DNA from: an uncultured Amylibacter sp.
GTDB taxonomy: Bacteria; Pseudomonadota; Alphaproteobacteria; Rhodobacterales; Rhodobacteraceae
Direction: 5' to 3'
DNA length: 64,000 nt
Assembly: GCA_947497475.1 (NCBI GenBank)
Contig: CANMGS010000001.1
Coordinates: 1,133,747-1,197,746, forward strand
The translations under genes and the position numbers were made by a program. This document shows positions 44,089 through 51,904 of the stretch, in pieces. A model generated the notes under the pieces. It was not told the origin of the DNA, ran no database searches, and saw nothing but the letters and a program-made list of their open reading frames with translations. The number at the start of each line of letters is the position of its first letter. The stretch's first letter is position 1.

Positions 44089-44462
44089 GTGTTGTCTGTA
44101 TTCAAGACAGGAATACGTGAAACAAAGTGGCCTTTTACAGCTTGCGGCCATTGTTTGAATGGCACTTGTCCAGATGCACTTTCGCTGTGCAACGTTGCAT
44201 ATTCAACAATTCCATTCGCCGCGTCTTCATTCGGTTCAAAACGGCCCATGACATAAGTCAATTTATCGTCTGCTTGTAATGCAATGTTACATCCTTGCTG
44301 ACATCCCATAAGGCATGAATGGCGGCGTACAATGACCTTTTCATTGCCCTCAGCAGCAGCTTCGATCAGAGCAGCAAGTTGCGCACCATCTTTTTCTGGC
44401 GTGCTTTGTTCAAGCGATGTGTGCGTTTTACAGGTGTCGCATACAGTAATTACAGTTGGCAT
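44085..44462 (-). CDS. DUF1636 ferredoxin-like metal-binding protein
   Basis: The product has 125 residues. The Cys pattern CDTCK near 8-12, CLMGCQQGC near 50-58 is that of DUF1636 proteins, resembling thioredoxin-like [2Fe-2S] ferredoxins. The family occurs mainly in alphaproteobacterial cobalamin and cobalt-transport loci, consistent with its place at the head of the cobC-cbiB operon. The function is unknown; delivery of electrons or metal to corrin ring enzymes is plausible inference. Intact Cys suggest an assembled cluster. Confidence 0.86.
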   Translation of the reverse strand: MPTVITVCDTCKTHTSLEQSTPEKDGAQLAALIEAAAEGNEKVIVRRHSCLMGCQQGCNIALQADDKLTYVMGRFEPNEDAANGIVEYATLHSESASGQVPFKQWPQAVKGHFVSRIPVLNTDNT

Positions 44463-44532
44463 TTCTACGTCCTTATTTCTTTGACCTCTTTAGAGCAGAA
44501 TATTGCTCATAATGACAATTAGAAACGACCTG

Positions 44533-44573
44533 TTTGATCAAAATTAAGAATTTGTTAACGTGTTTTGATCAAA
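44533..44573. promoter_or_regulatory. CtrA-like box flanked by TTTGATCAAA palindromes
   Basis: TTAA-7-TTAAC at 44544-44559 (TTAAGAATTTGTTAAC) matches the alphaproteobacterial CtrA full-site consensus. It is flanked by two copies of the palindrome TTTGATCAAA at 44533-44542 and 44564-44573, centres 31 bp apart. The region lies 35-75 bp upstream of the response regulator start and 70-110 bp from the DUF1636 start on the other strand, so it could govern either or both. Confidence 0.55.
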
Positions 44574-44607
44574 TGTTAAGGGCGGGTGGGAGTGGCGAGG
44601 TGTGCGT

Positions 44608-44973
44608 ATGAAAACGCAGGTATTAATTGTAGAAAAAAATAAAAGCTTAGGGCAAACATGGTTGGGTTTCTTAGAGCGTCATGGTTTTGAAGTAACCTTG
44701 GTATTGACCCAATTAGAAGCATTAGATCATCTAAGATTTAATGGGTGTGATGTTTTAATCATCGACCTGATGATGCCAGATGCAAGTTCTTTGACGATTA
44801 CGGATTTTGCAAGTTACAAAAATCCAGACATTTCAATTATTGTAGTATCCGCAAGCAGTTTCTTTTCTGATGGCTCGGTGTTTAAGATACTACCAAATGC
44901 ACGGGGATTTATGAACCAACCGATTGAACCGGATGATTTAGTGGCCGTCGTGGATCATTGTAGCGGCTCCTAA
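44608..44973 (+). CDS. Degenerate single-domain response regulator
   Basis: This 121-residue receiver has the phospho-acceptor Asp (LIIDLMMPD near residue 53) and the Ser/Thr position (VVSASS near 79). However, the acidic pair at the N-terminus reads VEKNKS with only one acid, and the invariant Lys is Gln (FMNQPI near 104). Such receivers are usually poorly phosphorylated and act by constitutive conformation. The start is ATG 44608 with GAGG upstream rather than GTG 44602. It lies behind a CtrA-like box and ends in a four-base convergent overlap with the hydroquinone reductase gene. Confidence 0.82.
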   Translation: MKTQVLIVEKNKSLGQTWLGFLERHGFEVTLVLTQLEALDHLRFNGCDVLIIDLMMPDASSLTITDFASYKNPDISIIVVSASSFFSDGSVFKILPNARGFMNQPIEPDDLVAVVDHCSGS

Positions 44974-45941
44974 CCGCGTCCGTGGGGGACATCCCAATCA
45001 ATACGCGGTGTGATCGGGATAATGCGATTTGGGCTGATCGTATTGTGGCTGTAATGATAATGGCGAATGATGTGATCGAAGTTCACCGTCTCAGATACGC
45101 CAGCATGTTGATATAGCTCGCGCGTATAGGCCCATAGGTTTGGGAAATCGACAATCCTGTTGCGGTTGCATTTAAAATGCAAAACATAAACGGGATCAAA
45201 TCGCACAAGCGTGGTGAATAAACGCCAATCTGCTTCGGTTATTTGACTACCCGTCAGATAACGATTTTGGCTTAAATGTTCTTCGACCCAATCCAATGCA
45301 TCAAACAAAACATTAACAGCATCATCATATGCCGCTTGCGTTGTGGCAAAACCAGCTTTGTAGACACCATTATTGATCTCAGAATAAATGCGGGCATTGA
45401 CCGTATCGATCTGCTCTCGCAAAGCCACAGGATAATAATCTGCAGTATCCCCAGTTATATCGTTAAACGCAGTGTTAAACATACGGATGATCTCAGAGGA
45501 TTCATTGGACACAATCGTATCGGTTTCTTTGTCCCATAAAATTGGAACAGTTGTGCGCCCCGTCATATCAGGCTTAGCCTTAGTATAGACATCGCGAATG
45601 AAAGAAGAACCAAACAGGCGGTCGCCTTGTGCAATGCCATCATGCTCAAAGGTCCAACCATCATTCAACATATCAGGGTGAACAAAATCGACAGTAATAT
45701 GATTCTCTAGCTTTTTAAGTTTACGGAAAATCAATGTGCGATGCGCCCAAGGACAAGCCGCAGAAACGTATAAATGATAACGGCCGCTTTCTGCTTTAAA
45801 TTCGCCAACACCTGATGGGCCCGCTGATCCGTCCGCAGTGATCCAATTGCGAAACTTGGCAACGTCGCGCACGAACTTTCCATCAGATTTTTTTGTGTCA
45901 TACCATTCGGTTGACCATTTTCCATCTACAAGTTGTCCCAT
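44970..45941 (-). CDS. Glutathionyl-hydroquinone reductase (Xi-class GST)
   Basis: This is a 323-residue enzyme of the YqjG/ECM4 family that removes glutathione from hydroquinones. The active-site Cys is in SAACPWAHRTLIF near residue 57; FVHPDMLNDGWTF near 80 and VPILWDKETDTIVSNESSEIIR near 132 bind glutathione, and the all-helical C-terminal domain includes GSQITEADWRLFTTLVRFDPVY near 240. The start is ATG 45941 with AGGAGA upstream; the frame from 45998 is not supported. It is a lone gene between the cobalamin halves. Confidence 0.92.
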   Translation of the reverse strand: MGQLVDGKWSTEWYDTKKSDGKFVRDVAKFRNWITADGSAGPSGVGEFKAESGRYHLYVSAACPWAHRTLIFRKLKKLENHITVDFVHPDMLNDGWTFEHDGIAQGDRLFGSSFIRDVYTKAKPDMTGRTTVPILWDKETDTIVSNESSEIIRMFNTAFNDITGDTADYYPVALREQIDTVNARIYSEINNGVYKAGFATTQAAYDDAVNVLFDALDWVEEHLSQNRYLTGSQITEADWRLFTTLVRFDPVYVLHFKCNRNRIVDFPNLWAYTRELYQHAGVSETVNFDHIIRHYHYSHNTISPNRIIPITPRIDWDVPHGRG

Positions 45942-46010
45942 GTCATATCTCCTGTTTCCCAGCACGATAGATGAAACAGCCCATGTGTAAATGCGCACAA
46001 ACGCTACATT

Positions 46011-46212
46011 GGATGTCGATTAAACGCGCACATAATTATCCAAAGGATGTCGCTCAAACGCCGCATGTGGGCGTGAAACGGATTGCAACCAAACCACCCT
46101 GCACATATACATCGACTCAACGAAGCCCGCGAGGGTCAGAGAGGAGCGTTTTGGCGCGTTGACCCAAACAGGGGATGCTACAAAACATCGTTATCCAAAA
46201 GACGCCCCTGTT
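46011..46212 (+). promoter_or_regulatory. Structured leader before the cbiX operon
   Basis: A 17-bp direct repeat GGATGTCGNTNAAACGC occurs at 46011-46027 and 46045-46061. Downstream are hairpin GGGTCA-21-TGACCC (46133-46165, with inner GCG/CGC) and hairpin AACAGGGG-30-CCCCTGTT (46167-46212), ending 13 bases before the ribosome-binding site AAAGGAG. No classical B12-box is seen. It may be a regulatory leader for the cobalamin genes, identity unknown. Confidence 0.45.
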
Positions 46213-46236
46213 CTGTTTGAAATTAAAGGAGCGACT

Positions 46237-46455
46237 ATGAAAAACTTTCTCATCATTTCATTCACATTACTGCCGTCCACCGCTTTTGCGCATTACGGAC
46301 ATATCGGTGAAGCATTGGGTCACGATCATTGGCTAGGTGCTGCTGCGATTGGCACAGCGATTGCGCTGGGTTTGTTGAACGCAGTTAAAGGCAGCAAAAA
46401 ACGTGATGAAGAAGAACAAGAAGAAGTCTCAACAGAAGAGGCGCAAGAAGCATGA
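46237..46455 (+). CDS. Small His-containing membrane protein at head of cbiX operon
   Basis: This 72-residue protein has an N-terminal signal-like helix (MKNFLIISF to AFA), a His-rich periplasmic stretch HYGHIGEALGHDHW, a transmembrane helix (about 37-52) and an acidic Glu-rich tail. The start is ATG 46237 after AAAGGAG. It overlaps cbiX by four bases. Similar short proteins precede cbiX in related genomes as far as I recall; a role in cobalt handling is suggested by the His residues and by the neighbouring chelatase but is unproved. Confidence 0.72.
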   Translation: MKNFLIISFTLLPSTAFAHYGHIGEALGHDHWLGAAAIGTAIALGLLNAVKGSKKRDEEEQEEVSTEEAQEA

Positions 46456-47558
46456 GTGACACACAAGAAAAAATTGGTGTGATGATCTGTGGGCATGGTT
46501 CCCGCAGCGAAGACGCTGTACGTGAATTTTCTGTCTTGGCTGAGCGTTTGCCTGCTTATTTGCCACCAGAATGGCCTGTTGAATATGGTTACCTCGAATT
46601 CGCCAACCCAGTGATCCGCGTGGGTTTGGATAGTTTGCGTGATCAGGGATGTACGAAAATCTTGGCCGTTCCGGGTATGCTGTTTGCTGCAATGCATTCT
46701 AAGAATGATATCCCAACAGTTTTGAATAAATACGCTGCTGAAAATAACATCGATGTTTCTTATGGCCGCGAATTGGGTGTTGATCCAAAAATGATCGCAG
46801 CCGCTGGTGGCCGCATTCAAGAAGCTGTTGATAAAGCCAATGCTGAACAGGGTGAAGTGGCAATTGAAGATACAGCTTTGGTCGTAATCGGTCGTGGCGC
46901 ATCCGATCCTGATGCAAACTCTAACGTGTCAAAAATCGCCCGCATGTTGTGGGAGGGTTTCGGCTTTGGCTGGTGCGAAGTTGGCTATTCAGGCGTGACA
47001 TTCCCATTGGTTGAGCCATGCTTGGATCACGTTGCAAAACTGGGCTATAAACGTGCCATCGTTTTCCCATACTTCCTATTCTCAGGTATCTTGATCGACC
47101 GTATCTACGGTTTCACAGATAAATGTGCTGAAAAATACTCAGACATTGAATTTGTTAAAGCGGGCTACTTGAATGACCACGATAAAGTTATCGAAACCTT
47201 TGCTGAACGTGTCACAGAACAAGTCGGTGAAATTCCTCCGCCAAACTGTGCGACCTGTAAATACCGCACACAGATTTTGGGGTTTGAAGATGAAGTTGGC
47301 GCACCACAAGAAAGCCATCACCACCACGTAGAAGGCCAAGGCGCAACAGCACCTGGTTCAAATGTGGGTGATTGCAATTTATGCGATACATTCTGTACGG
47401 GTGAATGCCGCTTGGATATGGATCACCACCACCATTCGCATGATCATTCACACAGCCACGATCATGATCACGGGCATCATCATCACCATGATCACGCACA
47501 CCCTGTTTACCCACATGCAAAACACCCGCATGGGCCAGAAAGCACACGTAAAAAGTGA
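46452..47558 (+). CDS. cbiX: Sirohydrochlorin cobaltochelatase with Cys and His-rich tail
   Basis: CbiX inserts Co2+ into sirohydrochlorin in the early-cobalt route to B12. The 368 residues hold two tandem CbiX half domains (the N-terminal MICGHGSRSEDAV at 11-23 with the metal His, and the C-terminal repeat around VGYSGVTFPLVEP near 175), so it is the long CbiX-L form. The tail adds NCATCKY near 270, CNLCDTFCTGEC near 311-322, and a run of His/Asp from about 326 to 352 (HHHHSHDH, HDHDHGHHHHH). The Cys may hold an Fe-S cluster and the His a cobalt store. It is coupled to cobH by four bases. Confidence 0.95.
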   Translation: MSDTQEKIGVMICGHGSRSEDAVREFSVLAERLPAYLPPEWPVEYGYLEFANPVIRVGLDSLRDQGCTKILAVPGMLFAAMHSKNDIPTVLNKYAAENNIDVSYGRELGVDPKMIAAAGGRIQEAVDKANAEQGEVAIEDTALVVIGRGASDPDANSNVSKIARMLWEGFGFGWCEVGYSGVTFPLVEPCLDHVAKLGYKRAIVFPYFLFSGILIDRIYGFTDKCAEKYSDIEFVKAGYLNDHDKVIETFAERVTEQVGEIPPPNCATCKYRTQILGFEDEVGAPQESHHHHVEGQGATAPGSNVGDCNLCDTFCTGECRLDMDHHHHSHDHSHSHDHDHGHHHHHDHAHPVYPHAKHPHGPESTRKK

Positions 47559-48220
47559 CCAAGGATACACCGCATATCCGCAAGCTGTCTTATGAACGAT
47601 CGCCAGCAGCGATTTATAAGCAAAGCTTTGCCACTGTTCAAAGTGAAGCGAAACTGGATCGTTTTCCAGAAGAGCTTCGCTCTGTTGCAACGCGGTTGAT
47701 CCATGCTTGCGGTATGGTCGAAGTTGCCGATCGTCTAAGCTTTTCACCAGAGGCGGGACAATCAGGACGTAAAGCTTTATTGGCTGGAAAACCGATCCTT
47801 TGCGATTGCGAAATGGTTGGCGCTGGGATTATCCGTCGTTATCTGCCAAAAGATAATCAGGTCATTGTAACATTGAACGATCCATCTGTGCCAGACTTGG
47901 CTAAACAGATCGAAAACACGCGTTCTGCGGCAGCGGTAGAACTGTGGAAAGATCATCTTGATGGCGCTGTTGTGGCAATCGGCAATGCACCAACGGCTTT
48001 GTTCCACTTGTTAGAGTTATTAGATGCAGGTTATCCAAAACCTGCATGTATTCTCGGGTTCCCCGTAGGCTTTGTTGGGGCTGCTGAAAGCAAGGCAGAA
48101 CTTTCCGCCAATCCTCGCGGTTGCGATTTTGTCGCTCTGCGTGGACGTAAAGGTGGATCAGCGATGGCTTCCGCAGCGGTGAATGCACTTGCTGCTGGTT
48201 TGATAGAGATTACACAATGA
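47555..48220 (+). CDS. cobH: Precorrin-8X methylmutase
   Basis: CobH/CbiC moves the C-11 methyl to C-12, giving hydrogenobyrinic or cobyrinic acid. The 221-residue length is typical. Visible are SFATVQSE near residue 23, DVEM-like CDCEMVGAGI near 88 with the catalytic His region RLIHACGMVEVADRL near 47, and the C-terminal GFPVGFVGAAESKAEL near 168. It overlaps cbiX and cobL by four bases each and lies in the core of the operon. Confidence 0.95.
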   Translation: MTKDTPHIRKLSYERSPAAIYKQSFATVQSEAKLDRFPEELRSVATRLIHACGMVEVADRLSFSPEAGQSGRKALLAGKPILCDCEMVGAGIIRRYLPKDNQVIVTLNDPSVPDLAKQIENTRSAAAVELWKDHLDGAVVAIGNAPTALFHLLELLDAGYPKPACILGFPVGFVGAAESKAELSANPRGCDFVALRGRKGGSAMASAAVNALAAGLIEITQ

Positions 48221-49416
48221 CCGCGTGGTTGCACATCGTGGGCATCGGCGAAGATGGGTTGGATGGGTTATCACTCAATGCGCGGACAGCCATTCATAAC
48301 GCAGACTATATCGTTGGCGGTAAGCGCCATCATGCATTGGTGGATGATGTTGCAGCTGAGCGCATCAACTGGCCATCGCCATTCGATGCATTGATTTCTC
48401 AACTACAATCTTTGCGCGGCAAAAATGTTGTGGTTCTGGCAACGGGTGATCCGTTGTGGTTCTCTGTCGGTAATAATATCGCAGCTGCGTTCGATATGGC
48501 AGAAGTTCAGTTTCATGCACATGTAGGTGCATTCCAACTGGCCGCTGCAGAAATGGGCTGGGGTTTGCAAGATGTGGATTGTCTCACAGTGCATGGTCGC
48601 CCGATTGAACGCGTAAAACTGCTTTTGCAAAACGGGCGTAAATTGCTGCTGTTGACCAGCAACGGCGCTGCCGTTTCTGAAGTCGCAGCACTGCTTACTC
48701 AAGCAGGATTTGGTAATAGCAAGCTAACCGCTTTGTCGCATTTGGGTGGCAATAATCAAACCCGCTTTGAAGGTGCCGCAAAAGATTGGTCGCATAAAGT
48801 TGCCGATTTAAACACATTGGCAATTGAATGCTTTGCAGATGCAGATGCGAAGCAGTTTTCACAAACCTCTGGCTTGCCCGATGATGCTTTTGAGCATGAT
48901 GGCACGATGACCAAACAAGAGGTTCGCGCGATCACTTTGGCAAAGCTAATGCCAATGCCAAATGCACTCTTATGGGATGTTGGCTGTGGCTGTGGATCAG
49001 TTGCCGTTGAATGGATGCGCAGTGCACGTAATGCACGCGCTATCGGTATTGAAACCCGCGAAGATCGCCGTGCCTTTGCAAAAGCAAATGCACTGAACTT
49101 GGGTGGTTTCGATTTACCATTGATAGATCAAGCTGTGCCCGAAGCACTAGAAAATTTAGAAGCCCCAGATGCAATCTTCATCGGTGGCGGTTTAAGTGAT
49201 GATACATTCGAACACTGCCTTGCTGCCCTAAAACCAATGGGTCGTTTGGTGTGCAATGCGGTGACACTTGGATCAGAGCAAGTGCTGTTGGCAAAACACG
49301 TACAACATGGTGGTGACTTAACAAGGTTACAGTTTTCCCGTGCAATTCCTGTGGGTAATAAAATGGGTTGGAAACCTGCTATGCCTGCCACCCAATATAG
49401 TTTGGTAAAAAGATGA
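48217..49416 (+). CDS. cobL: Precorrin-6Y C5,15-methyltransferase (decarboxylating)
   Basis: CobL (CbiET) methylates C-5 and C-15 of precorrin-6Y and decarboxylates C-12 acetate, using SAM. The 399-residue two-domain protein has an N-terminal tetrapyrrole methyltransferase half (IVGIGEDGLDGLS near 8, VLATGDPLWFSVG near 75) and a C-terminal Rossmann methyltransferase half (LLWDVGCGCGSVAVEWMRSA near 250, shown here as landmark). It overlaps cobI by four bases. Confidence 0.94.
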   Translation: MTAWLHIVGIGEDGLDGLSLNARTAIHNADYIVGGKRHHALVDDVAAERINWPSPFDALISQLQSLRGKNVVVLATGDPLWFSVGNNIAAAFDMAEVQFHAHVGAFQLAAAEMGWGLQDVDCLTVHGRPIERVKLLLQNGRKLLLLTSNGAAVSEVAALLTQAGFGNSKLTALSHLGGNNQTRFEGAAKDWSHKVADLNTLAIECFADADAKQFSQTSGLPDDAFEHDGTMTKQEVRAITLAKLMPMPNALLWDVGCGCGSVAVEWMRSARNARAIGIETREDRRAFAKANALNLGGFDLPLIDQAVPEALENLEAPDAIFIGGGLSDDTFEHCLAALKPMGRLVCNAVTLGSEQVLLAKHVQHGGDLTRLQFSRAIPVGNKMGWKPAMPATQYSLVKR

Positions 49417-50114
49417 GCGGAAAACTCTACGGAATTGGTCTGGGCCCAGGCGACCCAGAATTGATGACGCTCAAAGCAGCGCGACTTATCGGCAATGCAG
49501 CCTGTATTGCCTATCCAACGTTGGAAAGCGGCAGCAGTTTTGCACGTTCAATCGCCGAAAACCACATTGCAGCTGATACAAAAGAAATCGCAATCGAAAT
49601 TCCAATGTCTGTGGCCCGCAAACCTGCCCAAGATGCTTATGACAAAGGCGCCATTGAAATCCGCACCGTACTGAAAGCTGGCAAAGATGTTGTCGTCCTT
49701 TGCGAAGGCGACCCATTCTTCTACGGCTCGTTTATGTATCTATTCTCGCGTCTATCAGATGACTTTGACGTTGAAATCGTACCGGGCGTAAACTCTGTTT
49801 CTGCGTGTGCCTCTGTTGTTGAACGGCCGTTGGTAGCACGCAGTGAAGTCCTTACAATCGTCCCTGCAACTTTACCCGCCGAAGATCTGGCCCAGAAAAT
49901 CGCAAATGCCGAAGCAATATCCGTAATGAAAGTCGGGCGGCACTTGGGTAAAGTCAAAGACATTCTAACCGATCAAAACCTGATGCAATACGCGCATTAT
50001 ATCGAACGCGCGACGCTTCCAAATCAAAAGGTGATGCCGTTGGCAGATGCGCCAGAAAAAGCACCTTATTTTTCAATGATCCTCGTTTCAAAAGGAAATG
50101 ACCCGTGGCTGTAA
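49413..50114 (+). CDS. cobI: Precorrin-2 C20-methyltransferase
   Basis: CobI/CbiL uses SAM to methylate C-20 of (cobalt-)precorrin-2. The 233-residue tetrapyrrole methyltransferase shows YGIGLGPGDPELMTLKAA at the N-terminus, LCEGDPFFYGSFMYLFSRL near 100 and VPGVNSVSACAS near 125. It overlaps the cbiG-cobJ gene by ten bases. Confidence 0.94.
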   Translation: MSGKLYGIGLGPGDPELMTLKAARLIGNAACIAYPTLESGSSFARSIAENHIAADTKEIAIEIPMSVARKPAQDAYDKGAIEIRTVLKAGKDVVVLCEGDPFFYGSFMYLFSRLSDDFDVEIVPGVNSVSACASVVERPLVARSEVLTIVPATLPAEDLAQKIANAEAISVMKVGRHLGKVKDILTDQNLMQYAHYIERATLPNQKVMPLADAPEKAPYFSMILVSKGNDPWL

Positions 50115-51904
50115 ATCCTGTTATTCTTTGTCTGTCCCGCTCTGGCGAGGCGACAGCCCATAAAATTGCGCAATCCTTTGGCTATGACGTTCATGGTCGC
50201 AAAGACCGTGTTGATCAGGCCGATGCATATTTCGATAATGCGTTGGATCATGTGCGCGATCTTTTTGCCGCGAAAGTGCCTGTAATCGGCGTTTGTGCCA
50301 GTGGTATTCTTGTGCGCGGTGTTGCACCCTTGCTTAATGATAAAACGGCCGAACCTCCTGTTGTCAGTGTGGCGGATGATGGCTCTACAGTTGTGCCCCT
50401 TTTGGGCGGTCATCGCGGTGCTAATCGTTTGGCCAAAGAATTGGCGGATATCTTGTCTGGCCATGCTGCAGTAACCACTGCGGGTGATGTTGCATTAGGT
50501 GTCGCACTGGATGAGCCGCCATTGGGGTGGCGTTTGGCGAACCCTGAAAACGCAAAGGGCGCTATGGCTGCTTTGCTAGCGGGTGATGGTGTAAAGATCG
50601 AGGGTGAAAATATTTGGGATTTGGAAACTGATCCTAAGGGCGCTGTTAAACTTGTAACCACAGATAAGCCTGTCGCAGGGGATGATATGACGTTGGTTTA
50701 TCACCCACAAAAATACACATTGGGTGTTGGGTGCGCACGCAATTGCGATCCTCAAGAACTGTGGGATTTGGTTCAAAAAACATTGACCGATAATAATATT
50801 GCCCAAGGTTCTATCGCCGGGATTGGTTCTCTTGATTTGAAAGCCGATGAACCCGCAATGAACCTACTTGCCGAACGTTTTGGTGTGCCATTCCGTATTT
50901 TCACAGCCGATAAATTGGAAGCGCACGCAGGCAATTTAGCAAATCCATCCGATGTGGTGTTTGCAGAGGTCGGATGCCATGGTGTATCCGAAGGTGCTGC
51001 TTTGGCGCTGGGTAATAATGCATCCTTGCAGATTGAAAAACAGAAAACCAAAAACGCGACATGCGCTTTGGCAGTTTCTTCCGAACCTGTAACAGAATTC
51101 AAAGGCCGTTCGCGTGGTAAACTTTCCATTATCGGCATCGGCCCAGGCCAAGCATCATGGCGCACACCAGAAGCAAGTCAATTGGTGGCAGAGGCTGAAG
51201 AACTTGTGGGTTACGGCCTATATATCGACCTGCTTGGCCCATTGGCTCACGGTAAAACGCGTTCAGATTTCCACCTTGGCGCAGAAGAGGATCGTTGCCG
51301 TTTTGCGTTAGAACAAGCCGCCAAAGGTAAAAATGTTGCACTGATCTGTTCGGGTGACGCTGGCATTTACGCAATGGGCGCACTTGTATTTGAATTGATG
51401 GACCGTGGCCCAGATGAAATGGGTGTTTCAGATGCTGCACACCGCGTCGAAGTTAAATGCACGCCAGGTGTAAGCGCATTGCAGGGGGCAGCCGCTCGTG
51501 CTGGCGCGCCATTAGGGCATGACTTTTGTGCAATATCGCTGTCTGATTTGCTGACACATCGTACTGACATTATCAAACGTTTGAATGCCGCTGCCGAAGG
51601 CGATTTTGTGATTGCGTTCTATAATCCTGTATCAATGAAGCGCCGTACACTTTTGGCCGAGGCGCGCGATATTCTATTGCAACATCGCCCAGCAGATACG
51701 CCCGTTATGTTGGCACGCTCTTTGGGCCGCTCAGATGAAAGCGTGCGCTATCGCAAATTGTCAGAGCTTGAGGTTGATGAGGTCGATATGATGACTGTCG
51801 TTCTTGTGGGCTCATCCAATTCAAAACTAGCACAATTGGGCGAAGGCCCACGTATGTACACACCACGCGGCTATGCGCGTAAAATCGATGGAGATTTATC
51901 ATGA
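50105..51904 (+). CDS. Fused cobalt-precorrin-5A hydrolase and precorrin-3B C17-methyltransferase
   Basis: This 599-residue fusion has a CbiG domain (residues about 1-325) that opens the delta-lactone of cobalt-precorrin-5A, with GVCASGILVRGVAPLL near 57, PLLGGHRGANRLA near 97 and VFAEVGCHGVSEGAAL near 280. It is followed by a CobJ/CbiH methyltransferase domain (about 335-599), which contracts the ring while methylating C-17: IIGIGPGQASWRTPEAS near 340, CSGDAGIYAMGALVFEL near 415 and IAFYNPVSMKRR near 495. Translation starts at GTG 50105 after AAAGGA. Fusion of these two steps is common in Alphaproteobacteria. CbiG implies the early-cobalt route, in keeping with CbiX. Confidence 0.93.
   Translation: MAVNPVILCLSRSGEATAHKIAQSFGYDVHGRKDRVDQADAYFDNALDHVRDLFAAKVPVIGVCASGILVRGVAPLLNDKTAEPPVVSVADDGSTVVPLLGGHRGANRLAKELADILSGHAAVTTAGDVALGVALDEPPLGWRLANPENAKGAMAALLAGDGVKIEGENIWDLETDPKGAVKLVTTDKPVAGDDMTLVYHPQKYTLGVGCARNCDPQELWDLVQKTLTDNNIAQGSIAGIGSLDLKADEPAMNLLAERFGVPFRIFTADKLEAHAGNLANPSDVVFAEVGCHGVSEGAALALGNNASLQIEKQKTKNATCALAVSSEPVTEFKGRSRGKLSIIGIGPGQASWRTPEASQLVAEAEELVGYGLYIDLLGPLAHGKTRSDFHLGAEEDRCRFALEQAAKGKNVALICSGDAGIYAMGALVFELMDRGPDEMGVSDAAHRVEVKCTPGVSALQGAAARAGAPLGHDFCAISLSDLLTHRTDIIKRLNAAAEGDFVIAFYNPVSMKRRTLLAEARDILLQHRPADTPVMLARSLGRSDESVRYRKLSELEVDEVDMMTVVLVGSSNSKLAQLGEGPRMYTPRGYARKIDGDLS

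Noticed and set aside
44533..44573. FNR boxes
   Set aside because: FNR sites need TTGAT-N4-ATCAA. The two palindromes are TTTGATCAAA with no spacer, so they do not fit.
45942..46236. Cobalamin riboswitch upstream of the cbiX operon
   Set aside because: The expected conserved elements (for example the GCCACTG B12 box) are not seen on either strand, so only an unnamed structured leader is reported.
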